From Trueperaceae bacterium (lineage in GTDB: Bacteria; Deinococcota; Deinococci; Deinococcales; Trueperaceae), in contig SLSM01000099.1 in the NCBI GenBank assembly GCA_007130445.1, positions 1 to 17,953 on the forward strand: a stretch of DNA of 17,953 nucleotides. Direction: 5' to 3'. This document shows positions 1 through 6,590 of the stretch, piece by piece. The notes under the pieces were generated by a model. It saw only the letters and a list, made by a program, of their open reading frames with translations. It did no database searches and was not told where the DNA came from. Both the position numbers and the translations under genes were made by a program. Numbering within the stretch: position 1 is the first letter of the stretch; each line of letters opens with the position of its first letter.

Positions 1-1262
1 GCGGCGTGTCGGTGTCGAGCCTGGCCGACATGGAGGTGCTGTTCGACGGCATCGATCCCGAGGCCGTGACGACCTCGATGACCATCAACGCCCCCGCCAG
101 TCCGATCTGGGCGATGTACCTCGCCATGGCGCAGCGCCGGGGCGCCGACCTCACGCGCGTGGGCGGCACGACGCAGAACGACATCCTCAAGGAGTTCATC
201 GCCCAGAAGGAGTACGTGATCCCACCGGAGCCGTCGGTGCGGCTCGTCGTCGACACGATCGAGTGGGGGCCGCGCGAGGTCCCGCGTTGGAACGTCGTCT
301 CCGTGTCGGGCTACCACATCCGCGAGGCGGGGTCCACGGCGGTCCAGGAGCTCGCGTTCACCCTCGCGAACGGGCGGCACTACGTGCAACGCACCGTCGA
401 CCGCGGTGTCGACGTCGACGCCTTCGCGCCCCGCATCAGCTTCTTCTTCAACGTGCACAACGACTTCTTCGAGGAGATCGCGAAGCTGCGCGCCGCGCGC
501 CGGATCTGGGCGCGCTGGTTGCGCGAGGACTTCGGGGCACGCGACCCTCGCTCCTGGACGTTGCGCACCCACGCCCAAACGGCGGGGGTGTCGCTGACGG
601 CGCAGCAGCCGCTGGTGAACGTCGCGCGCGTGGCGGTGCAGGCGTTGGCCGGCGTGCTCGGCGGCGCCAACAGCCTGCACACCGATGCGTACGACGAGGC
701 GCTCGCGCTGCCGACCGAGGCGGCGGCGCTCCTCGCACTGCGGACGCAGCAGGTGATCGCGCACGAGTCGGGCGTGGCGAACGTGGTCGACCCGCTCGGT
801 GGGTCGTACTTCGTCGAGCATCTCACCGACGAGATGGAGCGTCGAGCGCTGGCGCTGGTGGCTGTGATCGACGCGCAGGGTGGCGTCGAAGCCGCGATCG
901 AGAACGGCTGGTTCGCCCGCGAGATCGGCGACGCCAGCTACGCCGAACAGCGTGCCGTGGAGGCCGGTGAACGGGTGATCGTTGGCGTCAACGCCTTCCA
1001 GGCGGAGGCGCCGCGGGTGCCGCTGCAGCACGTCGACGCGAGCGTCGCGCGCTCCCAAGCGGAGCGCTTGGCCACGGTGCGCGCGGAGCGTGACGACGCG
1101 GCTGCACGCGCGGCACTGGCCGACTTGCGCGACGCGGCCGTCAGTGGCCGCAACAGCATGCCGTCGTTCATGCGCTGCGCCCACGCGCTGTGTACGCTGC
1201 AGGAGCAGATGGACGTCCTCCGTGACGTGTTCGGGGTATACGAGGAGCCGGTGGTGTTGTGA
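1..1262 (+). CDS. Coenzyme-B12 acyl-CoA mutase large subunit (isobutyryl-CoA mutase-like), 5' truncated
   Basis: This is the catalytic (TIM-barrel) subunit of an adenosylcobalamin-dependent acyl-CoA mutase, which interconverts branched and linear acyl-CoA carbon skeletons in the cytoplasm. About 419 residues are present and the N-terminus lies before the window, so the GTG at 6 is not the real start. Family blocks seen include TTSMTINAP, TQNDILKEF, SGYHIREAG (the conserved barrel His), FFFNVHNDFFEEIAK and DPLGGSYFVE. The residue ten after the Gln of TQND is Gln (codon 204-206, in EFIAQKEY). In methylmalonyl-CoA mutase this position is Arg207, which binds the substrate carboxylate; isobutyryl-, 2-hydroxyisobutyryl- and pivalyl-CoA mutases have Gln. 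The second determinant (Tyr89 in methylmalonyl-CoA mutase) is outside the window. The chain ends without a B12 domain, which is supplied by the next gene. The two overlap by four bases (GTGA). Family is certain; substrate is inferred. Confidence 0.93.
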   Translation, partial: GVSVSSLADMEVLFDGIDPEAVTTSMTINAPASPIWAMYLAMAQRRGADLTRVGGTTQNDILKEFIAQKEYVIPPEPSVRLVVDTIEWGPREVPRWNVVSVSGYHIREAGSTAVQELAFTLANGRHYVQRTVDRGVDVDAFAPRISFFFNVHNDFFEEIAKLRAARRIWARWLREDFGARDPRSWTLRTHAQTAGVSLTAQQPLVNVARVAVQALAGVLGGANSLHTDAYDEALALPTEAAALLALRTQQVIAHESGVANVVDPLGGSYFVEHLTDEMERRALALVAVIDAQGGVEAAIENGWFAREIGDASYAEQRAVEAGERVIVGVNAFQAEAPRVPLQHVDASVARSQAERLATVRAERDDAAARAALADLRDAAVSGRNSMPSFMRCAHALCTLQEQMDVLRDVFGVYEEPVVL

Positions 1263-1702
1263 GCGAGGGTCCAATCCGTGTGGTGATCGCGAAGCCGGGT
1301 CTCGACGGCCACGACCGTGGTGCCAAGGTCGTGGCTCGGGCGCTGCGTGATGCAGGTATGGAGGTCGTGTACACCGGCCTGCGCCAGACGTCGGCCATGA
1401 TCGTCCGGGCAGCCGTGCAGGAAGACGCCGACGCAGTTGGCCTGTCGGTGCTCTCCGGCGCTCACATGCAGTACTTCGAACAGGTCGCTGCGGGCCTCCG
1501 GGCCGCCGGCTCCGACGACGTGGTGCTGTTCGGCGGTGGCATCGTGCCAGACGACGACCTGCCGGCGCTGCGTGCGGTCGGCGTCGAGCGCGTCTTCACG
1601 CCCGGTGCGTCGACCGAGGAGATCGTGCGCTTCCTGCGCGCGGCGGTAGCGGAGCGCCGCGCGCGACGTGCAGGAGCGCAGGACGGGGCTGTCGGACGAT
1701 GA
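1259..1702 (+). CDS. Cobalamin-binding small subunit of acyl-CoA mutase (IcmB/MCM C-domain type)
   Basis: This 147-residue protein is a stand-alone B12-binding Rossmann domain that carries adenosylcobalamin base-off/His-on and docks on the large subunit encoded just upstream. The signature DxHxxG is DGHDRG, with the cobalt-ligating His at residue 18. The following LSVLSGAHM (SxL region) and FGGGIVPDDD (GG region) complete the nucleotide-tail pocket. Length fits IcmB/HcmB-type subunits (about 135-150 aa). The GTG start at 1259 overlaps the stop of the large subunit (GTGA), with a GAGGAG purine stretch at 1242-1247, so translation is probably coupled. No MeaB-type GTPase chaperone gene follows. 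A separate small subunit is usual for isobutyryl- and 2-hydroxyisobutyryl-CoA mutases but also occurs in some methylmalonyl-CoA mutases. Confidence 0.93.
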   Translation: MSEGPIRVVIAKPGLDGHDRGAKVVARALRDAGMEVVYTGLRQTSAMIVRAAVQEDADAVGLSVLSGAHMQYFEQVAAGLRAAGSDDVVLFGGGIVPDDDLPALRAVGVERVFTPGASTEEIVRFLRAAVAERRARRAGAQDGAVGR

Positions 1703-1791
1703 TCTCGGCTCGGGAAACGTCTCACGACGCGCTCAGGCGACGCCGGTATCGTGAGCGACAGATGTGTACGGCAAGGTCCATGCCAACGTGA
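1699..1791 (+). other. Possible 30-codon linker ORF between mutase and peptidase genes
   Basis: An ATG at 1699 overlaps the mutase small-subunit stop (ATGA) and opens a frame of 30 codons that ends with TGA at 1789-1791. That stop overlaps the ATG of the peptidase gene (TGATG). The peptide is Arg-rich with a RRRRYRER stretch and matches no family I know. It also contains an internal ATG at 1762 that would give a 9-codon peptide. It could couple translation of the peptidase to the mutase operon, or be a chance frame in GC-rich DNA. No convincing ribosome-binding site precedes it. Confidence 0.2.
1747..1752 (+). promoter_or_regulatory. Possible -10 box (TATCGT) upstream of the LysM/M23 peptidase
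   Basis: TATCGT fits TANNNT and lies 9 nt before an ATG at 1762 (a frame that stops at 1791) and 11 nt before an in-frame GTG at 1764. Spacing is longer than the 6-8 nt seen at other starts in the window, and no -35 is visible, so this is a weak candidate. Confidence 0.3.
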
Positions 1792-2789
1792 TGGCGCCCA
1801 CCGGCGCGCGCAGCCTCCTCGTCGTCGTGTGCGCCGCGCTCCTGGCGACCGCAGCTGCCGAGAGCTTCGCGCTGCGCACCGTCCAGCCCGGAGACTCGGT
1901 CGGCTCGATCGCCAACCGGTTCGGCGTGGCCTCGACCACCGTGCTCCAGGCGAACGGCCTCAACGGCACCCTGATACGGCCCGGCGACGTCCTGCGCGTG
2001 CCGCTCGGCGAGGCGGTCGGCGGAATCGTCGAAGCGGCCCCGGACCCTCCGCCGGGCTTCCGGCGTCACGTCCTCGCTACCGGCGAGACGCTGTCTGGCA
2101 TCGTCGCCCGCTACGACATCACGCTCCGCGCCCTCGTGGGCGCGAACCCCGATCTCTCGTCGCTCGATCGCTTGCCGGTCGGCGTCGAACTGCTGATCCC
2201 ACCGGGCGAGGGGCTCGTCGTCCCGCTCGACGATCCCTCACGACTGACGGAGCTGATCGCGCTGTACGGCGCCGAACCGGTCGCCGTGGCGCGCGCGAAC
2301 GCCTTGCGCAGTCCGTTCGACCTCCGGCCCGGGATGCTGCTCTTCCTCCCCGAGGTGGCGCCCGCGGCCGCCCTCGAGCGGCTCGCTGCGGTGCGCGAGG
2401 CCGAGAACCGCTACATATGGCCGGTGCACGGGCGCCTGACCAGCTACTTCGGTCGCCGCAACCTCGGCATGGGCACGGCCGCGTTCCACCGTGGCATCGA
2501 TGTCGCGGCTCCGACGGGGACGCCGATCGTCGCGGCCCGCTCGGGCACCGTGACGTTCGCCGGCTGGTCGACACGCGGGTACGGGAACCTGGTGCGCATC
2601 CGGCACGCTGGCGGCGCGGAGACCTGGTACGCGCACGCCAGTCGGATCCTGGTGTCGGTCGGGCAGCACGTCAACCAGGGTGAGCGGATCGCGCTCGTGG
2701 GGTCCACGGGGCTCTCGACCGGGCCGCACCTGCACTTCGAACTGCACGTCGGTGGCGGCGCGATCGACCCCTTGGGCGAGCTGCGCTGA
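1791..2789 (+). CDS. Secreted LysM-repeat M23 murein endopeptidase
   Basis: Predicted exported peptidoglycan hydrolase of 332 residues. From the ATG at 1791 there is a classic signal peptide (Arg in the n-region, hydrophobic core LLVVVCAALLATAAA, cleavage near AAA-E). Three LysM-type modules follow, at about residues 28-71, 92-138 and, more diverged, 143-187. The M23 domain runs from about 208 to 331. Its zinc site is intact: His233 and Asp237 in HRGID, and the second His of HLHFE (His315). His282 in WYAHAS is the expected catalytic His. It should therefore be an active LytM/lysostaphin-type endopeptidase rather than an inactive EnvC/NlpD-type activator. Alternative in-frame GTG starts exist at 1788 and 1764; the latter adds nine residues before the signal peptide. 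It is convergent with the zinc-ribbon gene, 21 bp away. Likely role: cell-wall remodelling or daughter-cell separation. Confidence 0.9.
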   Translation: MAPTGARSLLVVVCAALLATAAAESFALRTVQPGDSVGSIANRFGVASTTVLQANGLNGTLIRPGDVLRVPLGEAVGGIVEAAPDPPPGFRRHVLATGETLSGIVARYDITLRALVGANPDLSSLDRLPVGVELLIPPGEGLVVPLDDPSRLTELIALYGAEPVAVARANALRSPFDLRPGMLLFLPEVAPAAALERLAAVREAENRYIWPVHGRLTSYFGRRNLGMGTAAFHRGIDVAAPTGTPIVAARSGTVTFAGWSTRGYGNLVRIRHAGGAETWYAHASRILVSVGQHVNQGERIALVGSTGLSTGPHLHFELHVGGGAIDPLGELR

Positions 2790-2810
2790 GTCGTCGGCCG
2801 AGCGAGGCGG

Positions 2811-3512
2811 TCAGCCGTTCGTCGCCCACAAGAGACGCCCGCACGACGGGCAGCGGGTCACCCCTTGGCCCTTGCGGACCTTCTGCACCACGAAGATCGG
2901 TAGCCGCACGTTGCAGCCGCCACACGTCCCCGCCTCGGTCACCGGGACCACGCCGAGGCCGCGGCGCGCTTTGCGTACCTGCTCGTACTGCTTCAGCAAC
3001 ATGGCCGACACGCCGTGTGCGAGCCGCGCTCGCTCCACGCCGAGTTCACTGACGCGCTCGTCGAGCGACTCGACGCGCGCTCGCTCGTCGGCCTCGAGCG
3101 CCTCGAGTTCGGGACGCAGCGTCGTGACCTGCGCTTCGAGCTCGTCCACGGCCGCCTGCCGCGCCTCTTGCTCCTCGAGCAGCGGCATCGTGTCTTCTTC
3201 GAGCTCCTGCAGGCGCGTTGCGAACTGCAGCTCTTGGTTCTGGAACTGCGACGCCTCCTTGCTCGTCGACGCTCGCAGCGCCGACTCGGCGGCCGACTTG
3301 CGGCGTTCCTGGAGCGATCCGAGCTCGATCTCGCTCGCGTTGATCCGCTGCCTGAGGCCGTTCAGTTCGGCTTTTCGCCGAGCCAGTTCGGCCTCGAGCG
3401 CATCGTGCCGTGCGCGCATGTCCACCAGGGCGGGTGGCGTCTGCGCCCGCTCCGCGGCGAGCGCGTCGAGTTCGAGGTCGAGCGCTTGCACCTCGCTCAG
3501 CGTCTGCAGCAT
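2811..3512 (-). CDS. Coiled-coil protein with C-terminal C4 zinc ribbon
   Basis: The product is 233 residues, of which about the first 180 are almost continuous heptad-rich helix (many Glu, Ala, Leu, Arg), predicted to form a long antiparallel coiled coil. A CxxC...CxxC zinc ribbon follows (TCGGC at Cys197/200 and RCPSC at Cys221/224). This is the architecture of the CT398-like/zf-RING_7 family, thought to be a scaffold or nucleic-acid/protein adaptor; its molecular function is poorly defined. I start the gene at the ATG at 3512 rather than the TTG at 3530 because AGGAGG (3517-3522 on this strand) sits 4 nt before that ATG and would lie inside the longer reading frame. It is one of only two genes here with a strong Shine-Dalgarno, and it has a predicted 5' leader of about 80 nt. 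It is divergent from the unknown gene at 3651. Confidence 0.85.
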   Translation of the reverse strand: MLQTLSEVQALDLELDALAAERAQTPPALVDMRARHDALEAELARRKAELNGLRQRINASEIELGSLQERRKSAAESALRASTSKEASQFQNQELQFATRLQELEEDTMPLLEEQEARQAAVDELEAQVTTLRPELEALEADERARVESLDERVSELGVERARLAHGVSAMLLKQYEQVRKARRGLGVVPVTEAGTCGGCNVRLPIFVVQKVRKGQGVTRCPSCGRLLWATNG

Positions 3513-3592
3513 GCCGCCTCCTGCAAGCAAACGCTCCGCGCGGCGGGCGCCGGGCGGAGCGGGGGTGACTCGGTCGTAGTGAGCGTTTGCAC
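3513..3592 (-). promoter_or_regulatory. Predicted structured 5' leader of the zinc-ribbon mRNA
   Basis: A perfect 10-bp inverted repeat, GCAAACGCTC (3527-3536) and GAGCGTTTGC (3581-3590), is separated by 44 bp. On the minus strand the first arm begins 2-3 nt after the transcription start predicted from the TACACT box at 3600-3605. The second arm ends a few nt before AGGAGG. The arms could close a long stem at the 5' end of the mRNA, enclosing a GC-rich internal region. Alternatively the two arms could be a spaced operator for a regulator of the divergent promoters. Confidence 0.45.
3517..3522 (-). promoter_or_regulatory. Shine-Dalgarno AGGAGG of the zinc-ribbon gene
   Basis: On the minus strand a perfect AGGAGG lies 4 nt before the ATG at 3512. 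It decides the start codon against the upstream in-frame TTG at 3530. Confidence 0.75.
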
Positions 3593-3599
3593 GTCGCCG

Positions 3600-3605
3600 A
3601 GTGTA
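3600..3605 (-). promoter_or_regulatory. Candidate -10 box (TACACT) for the zinc-ribbon gene
   Basis: Read on the minus strand, TACACT matches TANNNT and places a start of transcription near 3592-3593, which gives a leader of about 80 nt with the inverted repeat at its 5' end. No consensus -35 is seen at 16-18 nt upstream. Confidence 0.4.
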
Positions 3606-3637
3606 CCACCCGTCGACCCCGAGGCGCCGAGCGCACG

Positions 3638-3643
3638 TATGAT
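3638..3643 (+). promoter_or_regulatory. -10 box (TATGAT) for the leaderless unknown gene
   Basis: TATGAT lies 7 nt before the ATG at 3651, so transcription would begin at or next to the start codon. Two other ATGs (3639 and 3642) fall inside the box itself and are unlikely starts. Confidence 0.6.
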
Positions 3644-3650
3644 GCCGGAC

Positions 3651-4124
3651 ATGATCGAAGACGGTGTCGACGCCTTCCTCTCGCGCTTCGCCGCGCAGGC
3701 CGCCTCGGTCGAGGTCGCCTCGCGGGTCGAGGGGAGCCCCCTCTTGGAGTGCCTCACCGACGATGCCGTGCTGTATCTGCTCGAACGCACCGGGCCCTAC
3801 GCCGTGTCACGCGGCCCTGCGCGCGTCGTCGTGCAGCCGGAGACGGCCACGCTCGTGCGCCTCGACCCGGGCGATCCAGGACCGCTTCGCCACGTCGAGT
3901 CGCTCGGTGTCGGCGTGCTGGTGGCCACTGGGGTGGTGCGCTCGCTGGAGCCGCCCTTCGTCGTCGTGGACGCCGGCATGCCGCTCGTGGTCGCGGCCGA
4001 CGTCGTGCCGGACGGCCTCGCGGTCGGCGACCGTGTGCGCTTCCAGAGCCGAGCCCCGGTGCACGGCTTCGTGCTCCCGCCGGAGCGCGACCGCGCGTCG
4101 GTGCGAACCGACGACCTCGTGTGA
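3651..4124 (+). CDS. Hypothetical protein, first gene of the deacetylase operon
   Basis: I do not recognise this 157-residue protein. It has no signal peptide, no clear membrane segment and no Cys/His cluster. The N-terminal third looks helical and acidic. The rest is rich in Val and Gly with alternating hydrophobics (LGVGVLVATGVV, PPFVVVDAGMPLVVAA), suggesting a small beta-barrel or OB-like fold; this is inference from composition. The reading frame stays open far upstream, but the start at 3651 is favoured because TATGAT ends 7 nt before it and the preceding region holds the divergent zinc-ribbon leader. Its TGA overlaps the GTG of the deacetylase gene (GTGA), so the two are probably translated together and may share a role. 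Confidence 0.7.
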   Translation: MIEDGVDAFLSRFAAQAASVEVASRVEGSPLLECLTDDAVLYLLERTGPYAVSRGPARVVVQPETATLVRLDPGDPGPLRHVESLGVGVLVATGVVRSLEPPFVVVDAGMPLVVAADVVPDGLAVGDRVRFQSRAPVHGFVLPPERDRASVRTDDLV

Positions 4125-5071
4125 CGTACCCCGCGGGCGGGGCACACGCGTTCACACCCAGGCACGTGCGCGTCGATCTGCCGCTCGGCCACCGCTTCCC
4201 CATGGCGAAGTACGACCGCCTGGCCGCACGGCTCGAGCGTGACGGCTGGCATCTCGAGCGGTCACCGAGCGTGTCGTGGGAGGCACTCGCCGCGGTCCAC
4301 GACGCCGCCTACCTCGACGCCGTCAGGACCGTCTCGCTGGACGCTCGTGCCGAACGCAGGCTGGGCTTCCCGCAGTCGCACGCTCTGGTGCAACGGTCGG
4401 TCGCGTCGACCGGTGGCACGGTCGCGGCGCTCGCCCGCGCGCTCGGCCAAGGCCTCGGCGTGCACCTCGCGGGGGGTACCCACCACGCGTTCGCCGACCG
4501 GGGCGAAGGCTTCTGCGTGTTCAACGACCTGGTCGTGGCCGCCAGAGCGCTGAGGACCAGGGCTCCGCGCGTCCTGGTCATCGACCTCGACGTCCACCAG
4601 GGCAACGGGACGGCCGACCTGGCCGCCGACGACCCGGACCTGATCACCTACAGCGTCCATGGCGAGCGCAACTACCCGTTCCAGAAGTCGCGCTCCGACC
4701 TCGACCGGGCACTGCCGGACGGCATCGACGACGACGGGTACCTGGCCGTCGTCGCCGCCGACGTCCCGCGCCTCCTCGCCGAGCACGCGCCGAGCGCCGT
4801 CTTGTACCAGGCCGGTGTCGACGTGTTGGCGGGCGATCGCTTCGGGCGCATGGCGCTCACGATCGACGGCGTCGAGGCGCGTGACCGGCTCGTGGCGGGC
4901 GCATGCGCGCAGCGGGGCATCCCACTCGCCTATGCCCTGGGCGGCGGCTATCACCGCGACGTCGACGTGACGGTCGAGGCGCATCGCCGTGGTCTCGAGG
5001 CGATCGTCGAGGTGTGTCACGGCCCGGGGTCGGTCGTGAGCGGCGCCGCCCCCATGCCGGGCGTCTGCTAA
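4121..5071 (+). CDS. Histone-deacetylase-family zinc amidohydrolase (class IV-like)
   Basis: The protein has 316 residues and the full arginase/deacetylase catalytic set. His121-His122 lie in GGTHHAF. The zinc ligands are Asp157 and His159 (IDLDVHQGNG) and Asp234 (YQAGVDVLAGD). The transition-state Tyr277 is in LGGGYH. The N-terminal LPLGHRFPMAKYDRL is typical of the class IV/HDAC11-like bacterial group. Such enzymes remove acetyl or longer acyl groups from lysines, polyamines or small amides; the substrate cannot be told here. The start is the GTG at 4121, overlapping the TGA of the upstream gene (GTGA). The long N-terminal extension in the same frame is an Arg-rich shadow of that gene. The stop TAA at 5069-5071 forms part of the -10 box of the next gene. 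Confidence 0.92.
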   Translation: MTYPAGGAHAFTPRHVRVDLPLGHRFPMAKYDRLAARLERDGWHLERSPSVSWEALAAVHDAAYLDAVRTVSLDARAERRLGFPQSHALVQRSVASTGGTVAALARALGQGLGVHLAGGTHHAFADRGEGFCVFNDLVVAARALRTRAPRVLVIDLDVHQGNGTADLAADDPDLITYSVHGERNYPFQKSRSDLDRALPDGIDDDGYLAVVAADVPRLLAEHAPSAVLYQAGVDVLAGDRFGRMALTIDGVEARDRLVAGACAQRGIPLAYALGGGYHRDVDVTVEAHRRGLEAIVEVCHGPGSVVSGAAPMPGVC

Positions 5072-5074
5072 GCT
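5069..5074 (+). promoter_or_regulatory. -10 box (TAAGCT) overlapping the deacetylase stop codon
   Basis: TAAGCT includes the TAA stop of the deacetylase gene and ends 8 nt before the GTG of the DUF512 gene. It matches the TANNNT-to-start arrangement seen elsewhere in the window, implying a leaderless internal promoter. Confidence 0.5.
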
Positions 5075-5082
5075 GCCGAGTC

Positions 5083-6507
5083 GTGCGTACCAGCCTTCGT
5101 CCCACCACCGCCCCCAACCCGTTCGGAGCGCCCTACGTCGCACCGATCCGCGAGGTCGCGCCGGGTTCGCCGGCCGAGGCTGCCGGCGTCGGCGTCGGTT
5201 GGTCGCTGGTGAGCGTGAACGAGGCGTGGGTCAGCGACGTGCTCGCCTACCGTCGCGAGCTCGCCAAGGGCGAGGCGACGCTCCTCGCGTGCGATCCGGC
5301 AGGCGAGCGCAGCGTCCGCTTCCAGGTGGCCTGGGAGGACCCGGGTCTGGAGTTCGACGACGTGATCTTCGACGGGTTGCGGCTGTGCGCCAACAAGTGC
5401 GAGTTCTGCTACGTGCACCAGATGCCCAAGGGCTTCCGCAAGAGCCTGTACGTCATGGACGACGACTACCGGACCAGCTTCCTGTACGGCAGCTTCGTGA
5501 CGCTGACGAACCTGACCGACGACGACATCCAGCGCGTCCTCGACGAGCACCTGTCGCCCCTGTACGTCTCGGTGCACACCGCCGACGAGGACCTGCGGGC
5601 CGACATGATGAAGTGGTGGCGCCTGAAGGTCCAAGACCCGCGCGCCACCCGCATCCGCGACATGATCGAGCGACTGGAGCCGATCGATCTCTACACCCAA
5701 GTGGTCGCCCAACCTGGGCGCAACGACGGTGAGGCGCTCGACGCGACGCTCGCATACCTGACGTCCCGCCCCAACGTCCAAGCGGTCGCCGTCGTGCCCG
5801 TTGGACTCACCGGTCACCGGCGCAACCTGCCCGACCTGCGCGGCTACCGGCGCGACGAGGCCGGCCAGGTGGTGGACCAGGTGGAGTCGTGGCAGGCGCG
5901 GCTACTGGCGGAGCGGGGGAGCCGGATGGTCTTCCTGGCGGACGAGTTCTACCTGGTCGGGGAGCGTCCGCTGCCGTCGGCCGACGCCTACGAGGGCTTC
6001 GAGATGCTCGAGAACGGCGTCGGGATGGTCCGCGACTTCCTCGCTCCCGGGATCGACGTCGCCGCCCTGCCGAGTGGCTTGGGCTCCCCGAGGCGTGTGC
6101 TCTGTGCGACGGGGACGCTGTTCGCACCCGTGCTCGAGGCCGCGCTGGCTCCCTTGCGCGCCGTGCGAGGGCTGGACCTCGAGGTGCGCGCGCTCACGAA
6201 CCGGACGTTCGGTGACGTCACCACGGTGGCGGGACTGCTGGCCGGCCGCGACGTGCTGACGCAGGTGCGCCCCGGCGAAGCCGATGTGCTCCTGCTCAGC
6301 CCCAGCATGCTGAAGTACGGCACCGAGACGCTGCTCGACGATCGCACCCTCGACGACCTGCGGCGCGAACTCCGTATGGACGTCGCGGTCGGTGGTCAGG
6401 ACATCCAGGCGCTCGCCGACGCGATCGTCTCCGGAGTCGCCGTCGGCTCGGATCCGCAGTTCGGGTACTCCACCCACGCGATCAAGGAGACGGTCGGGCA
6501 ACACTGA
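5083..6507 (+). CDS. DUF512 family PDZ / radical-SAM-like iron-sulfur protein
   Basis: The product is 474 residues. A PDZ-like domain lies at about residues 15-75 (VAPGSPAEAAGVGVG is the typical PDZ loop). A CxxxCxxC iron-sulfur motif follows, with Cys102, Cys106 and Cys109 in CANKCEFCY. The C-terminal DUF512 region contains NGVGMVRDF and GTLFAPVLE. This matches the DUF512 family found in Firmicutes, cyanobacteria and Deinococcota. It is radical-SAM-like and presumably binds [4Fe-4S]/SAM, but no substrate is established to my knowledge. The start is taken at the GTG at 5083, where the family-like sequence begins and where TAAGCT lies 8 nt upstream. The frame is open back to 4903 inside the deacetylase gene, but that part is shadow sequence. 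It lies 11 bp after the deacetylase stop. Confidence 0.88.
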   Translation: MRTSLRPTTAPNPFGAPYVAPIREVAPGSPAEAAGVGVGWSLVSVNEAWVSDVLAYRRELAKGEATLLACDPAGERSVRFQVAWEDPGLEFDDVIFDGLRLCANKCEFCYVHQMPKGFRKSLYVMDDDYRTSFLYGSFVTLTNLTDDDIQRVLDEHLSPLYVSVHTADEDLRADMMKWWRLKVQDPRATRIRDMIERLEPIDLYTQVVAQPGRNDGEALDATLAYLTSRPNVQAVAVVPVGLTGHRRNLPDLRGYRRDEAGQVVDQVESWQARLLAERGSRMVFLADEFYLVGERPLPSADAYEGFEMLENGVGMVRDFLAPGIDVAALPSGLGSPRRVLCATGTLFAPVLEAALAPLRAVRGLDLEVRALTNRTFGDVTTVAGLLAGRDVLTQVRPGEADVLLLSPSMLKYGTETLLDDRTLDDLRRELRMDVAVGGQDIQALADAIVSGVAVGSDPQFGYSTHAIKETVGQH

Positions 6508-6578
6508 GCGCGCGCGGCGCGAGACGGTCGGGGCGGACGTCGGTCGGTGACGCCAGCCACGCCGTCCGGGCGCGGTGG

Positions 6579-6584
6579 TAGCGT
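6579..6584 (+). promoter_or_regulatory. -10 box (TAGCGT) for the leaderless UbiA-family gene
   Basis: TAGCGT is followed by 6 nt and then the ATG at 6591, so the A of the ATG would be +1. There is no Shine-Dalgarno in the gap and no good -35 upstream. Confidence 0.55.
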
Positions 6585-6590
6585 GGGGAT

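Noticed and set aside
3015..3650. N-terminal extension of the unknown gene at 3651
   Set aside because: The frame is open back to 3015 but would be antisense to the zinc-ribbon gene and cross its leader. TATGAT 7 nt before the ATG at 3651 marks a better start.
4903..5082. N-terminal extension of the DUF512 gene
   Set aside because: The added 60 residues are an Arg-rich shadow of the deacetylase C-terminus. The PDZ domain begins soon after the GTG at 5083, which also has a TANNNT box at the right spacing.
6508..6590. Hairpin terminator after the DUF512 gene
   Set aside because: Only a 6-bp stem with a loop of about 26 nt (CGGACG / CGTCCG) can be drawn, which is too weak to call.
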